Source: Thermoplasmatota archaeon | Lineage (GTDB): Archaea; Thermoplasmatota; E2; UBA202; JdFR-43 | DNA length: 64,000 nt | Direction of reading: 5' to 3' | NCBI GenBank assembly: GCA_029258955.1 | Contig: JAPDJT010000015.1 | Location: 1-64,000 of the forward strand | Shown here: one piece after another, positions 41,587 through 48,883 of the stretch | How positions within the stretch are numbered: the stretch's first letter is position 1 | Layout of the letters: each line of letters starts with the position of its first letter | The notes under the pieces: model-generated | Database searches by the model: none | Seen by the model: the letters and a program-made list of their open reading frames with translations, nothing else | Told to the model about the DNA's origin: nothing | Position numbers and translations under genes: made by a program

Positions 41587-42794
41587 TATGGAAACTTAGA
41601 AGATTAATTTTTACAATTAAAAGAAAGATAAGATTTTTCTTTAAAAGAAGGAAGGAAAAGATAGGATTGCCTGCATATTTTGAAGATACTGGAGAGAAAA
41701 TAGGAATAGTAAAGAAAATAATTAGAAATTCCTTGGGGGATGAAATAGGATATGAAATAGAAACTGATGATGGCAATAGCATAATGCTTCCTGCAGATGC
41801 TTTTGAAAAAACAAAAAGAGGTCTTATTTTCGCTCCTCTATGGTATATAGAAGGAATGAAACTTGTTAAGGAGTTAGAGCTTAAACAAAAGTTGCCAGAA
41901 ATACATGATTTATTAATGCATAGATTAGATAGAGATACTTTATATGAAAAAATCGTGGAAAAATATCCAGAGATAAGAAAATACGTTGAGGAACTGCATC
42001 TTTTAAGAGAATCTTTGGTGGAAAGATTGAATGATTTAGAAATAAGAATGATGAAGCTAAGGAAGAAAATTGTTGATTTATCTGGTAAAAGATTATTGAA
42101 GGAGATTGGGAGAGCGGAATTTGCTGAAAAAGTTTTGGAAGCGAGAAGAGAAATGAATATAATTGAAATTAGTATGAAAAGGTGCAAAGAGCTTTTGCTT
42201 AGAATAGATAAAATACCATTTTTACCAAGTAAAATAGAAAAGGAGGAGTTATTGCCTCTGAAGAAAATATTACATAATATTCCGGTTAGCATGCTTGTAT
42301 TGGATGAAAATGGAAAGATAGTAGGGGGAAATGAACATGTAGAAATGAATTTTGGATACAGTATAGACGAAATAAGAAATAAGAAACTCATTGAATTTGT
42401 TGTTGAAAGAGATAGAGATAAAGTAATGGAAGCCAATGAAAAAATATTTTTGGGAGAAGAAGCAGAAGAGTTGGAGTTTGAATTTGTTGATAAATATGGA
42501 GTTCATCATGTCTTATTTGGTAGATTTTTAGGGGTTGAAAGAGAAGGAAAAAGAATATGTGTTCTCGCAATGCAAGCTATAGAAGAAAAGAAAGGATTGG
42601 AAAAAATATTTTCAGAAAGAGTTGCTCACCTTTTTTTTAATCCTCTTTCTATAGCGCAGGGCTACTTACATTTACTCGCAGAGGAAAGATATGGAAAACT
42701 AACTAATGAGCAAAAAAGACAATTAGAAGCAATAGCAAGGAGTTTAACCAGAATAGAAAGGTTGGTAAAAGATACTATAAAATTAAAGCCCTAA
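41583..42794 (+). CDS. PRC-barrel/PAS/HisKA protein without an ATPase domain
   Basis: 403 residues. A PRC-barrel-like segment (about 28-85), a long coiled coil (130-215), a PAS domain (about 228-345, IPVSMLVLDENGKIVGGNEH) and a terminal HisKA-like dimerisation domain (SERVAHLFFNPLSIAQGYLH). No HATPase follows, and the H-box has Leu where kinases have an acidic residue, so it is not an autonomous kinase. It overlaps the signal peptidase gene by 4 bases. Confidence 0.7.
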   Translation: MIWKLRRLIFTIKRKIRFFFKRRKEKIGLPAYFEDTGEKIGIVKKIIRNSLGDEIGYEIETDDGNSIMLPADAFEKTKRGLIFAPLWYIEGMKLVKELELKQKLPEIHDLLMHRLDRDTLYEKIVEKYPEIRKYVEELHLLRESLVERLNDLEIRMMKLRKKIVDLSGKRLLKEIGRAEFAEKVLEARREMNIIEISMKRCKELLLRIDKIPFLPSKIEKEELLPLKKILHNIPVSMLVLDENGKIVGGNEHVEMNFGYSIDEIRNKKLIEFVVERDRDKVMEANEKIFLGEEAEELEFEFVDKYGVHHVLFGRFLGVEREGKRICVLAMQAIEEKKGLEKIFSERVAHLFFNPLSIAQGYLHLLAEERYGKLTNEQKRQLEAIARSLTRIERLVKDTIKLKP

Positions 42795-43226
42795 ATCTTT
42801 CTTCATCTCTTCAAATAATTCATCTATGTCATTAAAATTTTTTATTCCTACTTCCCAGCTCATTAAGCCGTAGACTGGCTTACCATACTCCAAAGCCAAT
42901 GCAATTTCTGAAAGCGTTCCATAATGACCATCAATTGCAATAACTATGTCTCCATTTAGGATGACAAGGACATTTCTTGCATATCCTATGCCAGTTACAA
43001 TGGCATAGTCAAGATATTTATTTGCCTCCTTTCTATTATCGCTCGGTAAAATTCCTATGGTAACTCCTCCTGCTTCTTTTGCCCCTTTGCTTGCAGCTTC
43101 CATTACTCCGCCTCTTCCTCCTGTAACAAGGATTGCGCCCATTTTTGCTATTCTTCGCCCCACTTCTTCTGCAAGCTGATAAATTTCTTTGCTACAGTGC
43201 TCCCCTCCTATCACACTTATATACAT
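42783..43226 (-). CDS. LOG-like protein (TIGR00725 family)
   Basis: 147 residues. VTGGRGGVMEAASKGAKEAG followed by GHYGTLSEIALALEYGKPV is the nucleotide-binding signature of the SLOG/LOG superfamily. Related enzymes release bases from nucleoside monophosphates, but TIGR00725 members are uncharacterised. It converges on the PAS protein gene, overlapping by 12 bases. Confidence 0.8.
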   Translation of the reverse strand: MYISVIGGEHCSKEIYQLAEEVGRRIAKMGAILVTGGRGGVMEAASKGAKEAGGVTIGILPSDNRKEANKYLDYAIVTGIGYARNVLVILNGDIVIAIDGHYGTLSEIALALEYGKPVYGLMSWEVGIKNFNDIDELFEEMKKDLGL

Positions 43227-43261
43227 GATTTTTTATGAGGCACAGGATAAAAATATTCCGC

Positions 43262-43335
43262 TATATTCGGGTTCGTCGAAAATTGATAATGACGTGTTGC
43301 CACAGTAAATTCTCTTCATATTCAAAAAACATTTA
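43262..43335. repeat. Partial palindromic repeat
   Basis: TTCGTCGAAAATTGATAATG, then GTTGCCACAGTAAATTCTCT: left arm and loop of the family; the right arm is missing. Confidence 0.5.
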
Positions 43336-43357
43336 TTTGGATATTATTTTTCATGGC

Positions 43358-44218
43358 ATGAAAATATTTGTTGATACTGCTGATTTAGAGGAAATTTTGG
43401 AAGCAAAAAAATGGGGCATTGTAGATGGCGTGACAACAAATCCTTCTCTAATAAAAAAAGCTGTTGAAAAATTGAAGAGTAAAGGTGAAGAAATAAGCAT
43501 GGAGGAATATATAGAGAAAATTTGCAAAGCTGTTGATGGTCCTGTAAGTTTGGAAGTGAAGGGTGTAAAAGCTGAGGAGATGGTAAAAGAAGCGGAAATT
43601 TTATTCAATAAATTTAACCATGTCAACAATAATGTTGTCATAAAGATACCAATATCTACAGCAATTAACGAAAATGATGAATTATTTGAAGGGATAAAAG
43701 CAATAAAAGAACTTGAGTCGAAAGGAATTCCAACAAATGCAACCTTAGTAATGAGTCCTACACAAGCTTTGCTGGCAGCAAAAGCAGGAGCAAGTTATGT
43801 AAGTCCATTTTTAGGAAGAGTTGATGATTATATAAGAAAGAAATTAGGCATTGAATTTGAAAAATGGGATTATTTTGATGGAAAAGAAATGAAAAAGATC
43901 GAAGAAGAAAAAAGGAAAGAGATAGAAGAGTATAAGAAAAGAATGGAAATTGATTATAGTGATGCTGGGATATACGATGGGGTAGAACTTGTAGAAAGCA
44001 TAATAAAAATTTATAGAAGCTACAATTTTAAAACAAAAATAATTGCAGCAAGCGTCAGAAACGCTATTCAGGTAAGAAAAGTTGCGGAGATTGGCGTTGA
44101 CATAGCAACTATCCCATTTCATGTGGTAAAGGAAATGATTTCCCATTATAAGACAAGAGAAGGAATGAAGAAGTTTTTAGAAGATGTTGTGGAAGAGTAT
44201 AAGGAGATTTTCAAGTAG
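43358..44218 (+). CDS. Transaldolase / fructose-6-phosphate aldolase family
   Basis: 286 residues from the ATG at 43358; upstream is repeat sequence. MKIFVDTADLEEILEAKKWG, VDGVTTNPSLIKKA and VVIKIPIS (Schiff-base Lys) define the TalC-type enzyme. TalC proteins are about 220 residues; here about 50 extra residues follow GRVDDY (a Lys/Glu-rich segment) before SIIKIYRSYNFKTKIIAAS. Transaldolase activity is likely, for making or draining pentose phosphates. Confidence 0.85.
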   Translation: MKIFVDTADLEEILEAKKWGIVDGVTTNPSLIKKAVEKLKSKGEEISMEEYIEKICKAVDGPVSLEVKGVKAEEMVKEAEILFNKFNHVNNNVVIKIPISTAINENDELFEGIKAIKELESKGIPTNATLVMSPTQALLAAKAGASYVSPFLGRVDDYIRKKLGIEFEKWDYFDGKEMKKIEEEKRKEIEEYKKRMEIDYSDAGIYDGVELVESIIKIYRSYNFKTKIIAASVRNAIQVRKVAEIGVDIATIPFHVVKEMISHYKTREGMKKFLEDVVEEYKEIFK

Positions 44219-44756
44219 TTTCTGGTAATGAAAAGAAAGCAACTATTTCAAGAACCTTTGCTACAAACACAACTATAAATCCAACAAAGACGATAACTGT
44301 GGCCATCCCAATTAGATAAATTAAGGCTGTTGTAGAAAATAAATCCACTTTAGTATAATGAGATATTGCGTCATAGCTCTTCTTATAATATATTGCTCCA
44401 ATTACTCCAAAAACCCAGTATACAGCAAGAGCTAGAAATAAACCAATAAAAAATTTTTTAATCAGTTTAAAACCCGTTCCCATTTCTTCTTTAAGCAACG
44501 GAAGTATTGAATAACCAGTATACACCAAAAAGACAGCAATTCCTGCAATAACCCCAATTATTCCTAAGATAAAATAGATGACATAATTTTTAAAAATTTC
44601 CTGATTATTTACTGCCTCGGATATTTTCTTTACAGCAAGTAATAATAAAATTATTCCAGCTATAGTAATAGCTATACCAATATAAGGAACAATACCACCA
44701 AACAGAGAAAGAATAGCTCCTATCCCTCCGTATTTTTTTGCCTCTCTTAAATCCAT
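44211..44756 (-). CDS. DUF996-family membrane protein
   Basis: 181 residues with four or five membrane helices. The opening DLREAKKYGGIGAILSLFGG and KISEAVNNQEIFKNYVIYFI match DUF996 proteins of archaea. The function is unknown. It converges on the transaldolase gene, overlapping by 8 bases. Confidence 0.8.
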   Translation of the reverse strand: MDLREAKKYGGIGAILSLFGGIVPYIGIAITIAGIILLLLAVKKISEAVNNQEIFKNYVIYFILGIIGVIAGIAVFLVYTGYSILPLLKEEMGTGFKLIKKFFIGLFLALAVYWVFGVIGAIYYKKSYDAISHYTKVDLFSTTALIYLIGMATVIVFVGFIVVFVAKVLEIVAFFSLPETT

Positions 44757-44775
44757 ATAATGCCATTTTTTGTTT

Positions 44776-45108
44776 TCATATGAACTTTTCTATTTTTTTC
44801 GGTTTGTTGAAAATTAAATGAATTAGAAAGTTTATAGCACTCCTCACATAATAGTCAATGGCAACCATTTTTTCATTGTTATTAAATCTTCTATCAACAT
44901 GCATCATCTCATGGACTCCATCATACGGTTCAAAGCTATAAGCTAGCTCTAATTCACTATCTTGCAATAGCTTTCTCCTCTTCCCTTTCCATTTTCTCTT
45001 CCATTTGTTTATAGAAAACTTTGGTAATCCTTTCTGTTTCATTGCCTTTTTCATTCCCTGGAATTTGCATATTATCTCTAATTTCAAATTCTGGAAATGG
45101 GATTTCAC
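44776..45108 (-). CDS. Doubtful small basic ORF
   Basis: 110 residues from a GTG. FSINKWKRKWKGKRRKLLQD is basic, and the last 40 residues are read out of a palindromic repeat. The open frame continues upstream to about 45206 without a clear start, so this may be the 3' end of a decayed gene. No family recognised. Confidence 0.2.
   Translation of the reverse strand: MKSHFQNLKLEIICKFQGMKKAMKQKGLPKFSINKWKRKWKGKRRKLLQDSELELAYSFEPYDGVHEMMHVDRRFNNNEKMVAIDYYVRSAINFLIHLIFNKPKKIEKFI
44798..44888. repeat. Palindromic intergenic repeat
   Basis: GTTTGTTGAAAATTAAATGA at the left and AATGGCAACCATTTTTTCAT at the right; the left stem is eroded. Confidence 0.5.
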
Positions 45109-45261
45109 TTTTACTTGATAATGTAATTTCCTATTTTCTGATGCCTTCTCAGCTTTAAAATATCTTCCAAGAACCCCAAAATTATAAGCCTATATGAGTT
45201 ATAAAAATGCTTTCATCAGACACATAACTTGGAAAAGGCAAATTCTATTTCTTGTTACAGC

Positions 45262-45356
45262 AATAATAAATGAAAATGCGATGTCATAGTAAATCCCTCC
45301 CATACAATAGCTAATGACAACCTTTTCTTTTATTTATTCATCAAACTCGCATTCTT
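45262..45356. repeat. Palindromic intergenic repeat
   Basis: AATAAATGAAAATGCGATGT, a loop with ACAATAGCTAATGACAACC, and TTTTATTTATTCATCAAACT follow the family order. The rest of the 45109-45398 gap holds only TATA-like motifs (TTTTTATAACTC on the minus strand near 45200). Confidence 0.55.
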
Positions 45357-45398
45357 TGTCTTTTTCTATCTTGCCAAAACAATTGTTATTTTTATATA

Positions 45399-45470
45399 TG
45401 CGGGTGCCGGGATTCGAACCCGGGGCTAAGCCGTGGCAGGGCTTTGTGTTACCAGCTACACCACACCCGC
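45399..45470 (-). tRNA. tRNA-Gly(GCC)
   Basis: GCGGGTG/CACCCGC acceptor, GTGT/ACAC D-stem, AAGCC/GGCTT anticodon stem with loop CTGCCAC (anticodon GCC), CCGGG/CCCGG T-stem with TTCGAAT. Discriminator A; no encoded CCA. The IS element begins 70 bases upstream of it. Confidence 0.95.
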
Positions 45471-45540
45471 TTGCTAATAATATTGTTTTGAATAAAATAT
45501 TTTATGGTTCTTATAAAAGATTTGATTTGTTGGAGTCTGT

Positions 45541-46363
45541 TGTGTAGTCCTGAAATTTTTTCCGCTATATTTATTTTTCCCATTCATATTATTCTCTCCT
45601 CCATAACATGAATAAGACTTTCTGGAGATAATTTTCTCCAGAAAGCCTCATACGGTGTTTCCAAATAACCATAGAATTCCAAACTACCATGTGGTCTATT
45701 GTTATACCAATCAACCCATTCATTAACCTCATTAAAACATTCTCTAAAGCAATTATAGTTACCAAATAACCTCTCCAATTTCCCATTTGTTTGAGGATGT
45801 TTAACTCTTGTAGTTATAACCTTAGTTCCATATGATGTAACAAATTTTTTAAAATCACTATTCCATTCTCCCTCTTTATTTTTCCTATGTGCTCTAAATT
45901 CACTACCATTATCTATAAGTAACTGATCAGCAGGTTTAATCCAATAATAGCTTTCAATCATCACAGAAACAGCTTCGATACTGTAATCCATCGAGAAGCA
46001 TCATCTTCTATGATACATAGATGCATACCATCTTTTTCATGCCAATCCATATGGACTAGGGATAGAGAATGTTCCCTTTCATATCTTATCCATTTCCTTT
46101 TCTTTTGCTTATTTTTATTTTCTTTAGCGAACCCTTTTTCTTTAAGAAATTCACGAATTTTGTTATGAGGTATATGAACTCCATATCTTTCATCAAGCAC
46201 TCTTTCCAGTAATCTTGCACCAAATTTGTATTTTTTATATGCCTTCATAATTATTTCCTTTTCATCTTGTGTAATATCTTTTTATTATCCATCGAATCTT
46301 TTTCTGCGCTAATTTCATAGAGTGGGATGAATTATATAGCGGAAATTTTTTCGGGACTCCACA
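45541..46363. mobile_element. Decayed IS481-like insertion sequence
   Basis: Terminal inverted repeats of 30 bp match at 25 positions: TGTGTAGTCCTGAAA...CCGCTATAT at 45541-45570 and its complement at 46334-46363, starting TGT as IS481 ends do. The interior is a frameshifted transposase on the minus strand. No clear target duplication is seen. Confidence 0.75.
45584..46292 (-). pseudogene. IS481-like DDE transposase, two frameshifts
   Basis: From the ATG at 46292 a one-base loss in an A run near 46280 breaks the start. The next frame (KDITQDEKEIIMKAYKKYKF...) carries the HTH and the first Asp region (LVHMDWHEKDG, IIEDDASRWI). A second shift near 45990 leads into the rest of the core, with LLIDNGSEF (second Asp), HPQTNGKLERLFG (Glu) and WYNNRPHGSLEF. 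The order is that of rve-type IS481 transposases. With two shifts it is unlikely to be active. Confidence 0.75.
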
Positions 46364-46411
46364 AAATGAAAAATTTAGATAATGTATTAAACAGGGCTTC
46401 TTTTTCAATTT

Positions 46412-47050
46412 GTGGATGAAATAGCTGAAGAAATAGAGAGATTTAATGGACTCATTGATGAAGAAACGGCAAAACTTCTTGTTATGGAGAAAAAGGGATT
46501 GTTGAAAAAGAAAAAAATAGTTGAGATAAAAGAAGGCACTGCATCACTTTTTGCAAAAATTGAGAGCATAGGCAAGAAAAGAAAAAATTTTGTTAATGTT
46601 GTAATTGGAGATGAAACAGGACATTGTATAATGAAGTTATGGAATCATCAAATGAAAAATTTAATTTTTTTAAAAGAAGGGGATGTGATAAGGATCGCAA
46701 ATGCATGGGCTAAGAAGGGAATTTATGGATTGGAAATAAATGTAGGAAAATATGGGCTTATAGAAAAAGTGGATAAAAAAATAGAAACAAAATTGGAATT
46801 TGGAAGAAGGGATGGAATTTTTAATTTATCTGGAAAGCTTATAAAAAAATATCCTACAGAGGTTTATTTTGAAAATGAAGAAAAATTTATCAGAAAAATT
46901 TTGGTAGATGACAAGGAGATTTTTTTATTTGATGAAAAGGTAAAAGATGTGCAAAATGTTATGGAAGGACAGAAAATAGCTTTGTTATGGCTTTATTCAA
47001 AAAATGGCAGAATATACGCTACAGATTTTAGCAAAATAACTTTTCTTTAA
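46412..47050 (+). CDS. RPA-like OB-fold single-stranded DNA-binding protein
   Basis: 212 residues from a GTG. The central domain (about 40-120) is an OB-fold: GTASLFAKIESIGKKRKNFV, VVIGDETGHCIMKLWNHQ, LKEGDVIRIANAWAKKG. The second half has a further beta-rich segment. This matches short archaeal RPA-type proteins with one OB fold. It lies upstream of thrS on the same strand. Role in replication or repair is inferred. Confidence 0.7.
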   Translation: MDEIAEEIERFNGLIDEETAKLLVMEKKGLLKKKKIVEIKEGTASLFAKIESIGKKRKNFVNVVIGDETGHCIMKLWNHQMKNLIFLKEGDVIRIANAWAKKGIYGLEINVGKYGLIEKVDKKIETKLEFGRRDGIFNLSGKLIKKYPTEVYFENEEKFIRKILVDDKEIFLFDEKVKDVQNVMEGQKIALLWLYSKNGRIYATDFSKITFL

Positions 47051-47051
47051 G

Positions 47052-47061
47052 TTTTTATATA
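47052..47061 (+). promoter_or_regulatory. TATA box of thrS (leaderless)
   Basis: TTTTTATATA is centred about 24 bases before the ATG of thrS, so the mRNA should start at or near the start codon. Confidence 0.6.
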
Positions 47062-47080
47062 CTATATCTTTTTACTTCTC

Positions 47081-48883
47081 ATGAAAATTTTGTTTATACA
47101 TGCAGATTACATAGAATACGAGGTTAAGGAAAAAGCAATAGATAATGCAGAAGAAATAGAAGCAAAAAAGGATTCTATGGAGAACGCACTCGTTACCTTC
47201 ATATCTGTTGAAAGAGATGATGAATGGCATGGAAAAGCTATAGAGGAAATAAAAGATATTGCTTCAAAATTAAATGTTGAAAATATCATGCTTTATCCCT
47301 ATGCTCATCTCTCTACCAATCTTGCTTCTCCTCAAAAAGCAATGGAAATGCTCAAAAATATTGAAGAGGAGCTAAAGAAAGAATATAATGTAAAGAGAGC
47401 CCCTTTTGGATGGTATAAAGCCTTCAAATTAAGTTGTAAAGGTCATCCTTTAGCTGAGTTATCAAGACAAATTGAATGCAAAAAAGAGGAGGAGAAAGAA
47501 GAAGTGGTATCAAACTGGTATATTCTTACTCCAGAAGGAGAGCTAATAGAAGCTGAAAAATTTGATTTTAAAGGATATGAAGGGCTTAAAAAATTCTATG
47601 AATACGAAGCCTTTGGGAGTAGAAAGGTAGAAAAGGAGCCAGCACACATTAAATTAATGAAAGAACATGAACTTGTGGATTATGAAAGTGGTTCAGACTA
47701 TGGCAATATGAGATGGTATCCAAAAGGCTATCTTATAAAAAGATTACTCGAAGAAAAGGTGGAGGAAATTTGTTTGAATGCAGGGGCAATGGAGGTGGAG
47801 ACGCCCATTATGTATGATGTAAATCATCCAGCTTTAAGCAAATATTTAAAGAAATTTCCAGCTCGCCAGTATAGGGTGAAAGCAGATAAAGGCAAAGAGT
47901 TCTTTTTAAGATTTGCTGCCTGCTTCGGCCAGTATTTAATGGCAAAGGATATGACCATCTCTTATAAGAATTTACCAATCAGATTATTTGAACTTGCAAA
48001 GTCATTTAGAAGAGAGCAACATGGAGAGGTTACAGGAATAAAAAGGTTGAGAGCTTTTACCATGCCAGACATGCATACAATATGCAGAGATGAAAAGCAG
48101 GCTTTAGAGGAATTTAAGAAACAGTATCTGCTTTCTTTGGAGTGGGCAAAAATACTGGAAATAGATGGCGAGATAGCAATGAGATTTGTAAAGGATTTCT
48201 TTGAAAAACATAGAGATTATGTTGTTGATTTGGTTAAAAAATGGGGTAAGCCTGTATTGGTGGAAATATGGGATAAAAGATATTTCTATTTTGTAATGAA
48301 ATTTGAAATAAACATGAATGATTCTGTTGGCAAAGCATTTGCTCTTTCTACTGTTCAAATAGATGTTGAGAATCCAAAATCATTTGATATAACATATATT
48401 GATGAAGATGGAAAAGAAAAATATCCTTATCTATTGCATGCTTCTATATCAGGAGGCATAGATAGATGTATTTGTGCATTGTTAGAAAAAGAAGCAATGA
48501 AAATTAAAAATGGGCAAAAAGGCTCATATCCATTTTGGCTTGCTCCAACTCAAGTTAGGCTCATTCCAGTAAGTCATGAGTTCGTCAATGATTGCTTGGA
48601 ATTAGCAAAGAAAATTAAGGCGAGAATAGATATAGATGATAGAGATGAAAGTGTATCAAGAAAAATAAGAGATGCAGAAAGAGAATGGGTTCCAATAATT
48701 ATAGTTTATGGAGAGAAGGAAAAAAATGAAGGAAAATTCAAACCAAGATATAGGTTTGAATGCTCTGATAAAGAAGTAACCGTAGAAAAACTAAATGAAA
48801 TAATAGAAGAGAAAATGCAGGGCTTCCCATTTAGAAAATTACCTCTGCCTATCTTACTAAGCAAACGCCCCAAATTTAGGTAG
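47081..48883 (+). CDS. thrS: Threonyl-tRNA synthetase, archaeal type
   Basis: 600 residues. The N-terminal 140 residues (MKILFIHADYIEYEVKEKAI...YPYAHLS) are the archaeal DTD-like editing domain that removes mischarged serine, not the bacterial TGS/N2 domain. The class II core follows (RQYRVKADKGKEFFLRFAAC; LPIRLFELAKSFRREQHGEV for motif 2; SISGGIDRCICALLEKE for motif 3), then an anticodon-binding domain. Full length and in one frame. Confidence 0.97.
   Translation: MKILFIHADYIEYEVKEKAIDNAEEIEAKKDSMENALVTFISVERDDEWHGKAIEEIKDIASKLNVENIMLYPYAHLSTNLASPQKAMEMLKNIEEELKKEYNVKRAPFGWYKAFKLSCKGHPLAELSRQIECKKEEEKEEVVSNWYILTPEGELIEAEKFDFKGYEGLKKFYEYEAFGSRKVEKEPAHIKLMKEHELVDYESGSDYGNMRWYPKGYLIKRLLEEKVEEICLNAGAMEVETPIMYDVNHPALSKYLKKFPARQYRVKADKGKEFFLRFAACFGQYLMAKDMTISYKNLPIRLFELAKSFRREQHGEVTGIKRLRAFTMPDMHTICRDEKQALEEFKKQYLLSLEWAKILEIDGEIAMRFVKDFFEKHRDYVVDLVKKWGKPVLVEIWDKRYFYFVMKFEINMNDSVGKAFALSTVQIDVENPKSFDITYIDEDGKEKYPYLLHASISGGIDRCICALLEKEAMKIKNGQKGSYPFWLAPTQVRLIPVSHEFVNDCLELAKKIKARIDIDDRDESVSRKIRDAEREWVPIIIVYGEKEKNEGKFKPRYRFECSDKEVTVEKLNEIIEEKMQGFPFRKLPLPILLSKRPKFR

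Noticed and set aside
41555-42436. 293-codon open frame on the minus strand
   Set aside because: Antisense to the PRC/PAS protein; Ser/Phe/Ile-rich shadow of an A+T-rich gene.
45399-45540. tRNA-Gly as an integration site for the neighbouring insertion
   Set aside because: The insertion has its own terminal inverted repeats, lies 70 bases away and shares no sequence with the tRNA 3' end.
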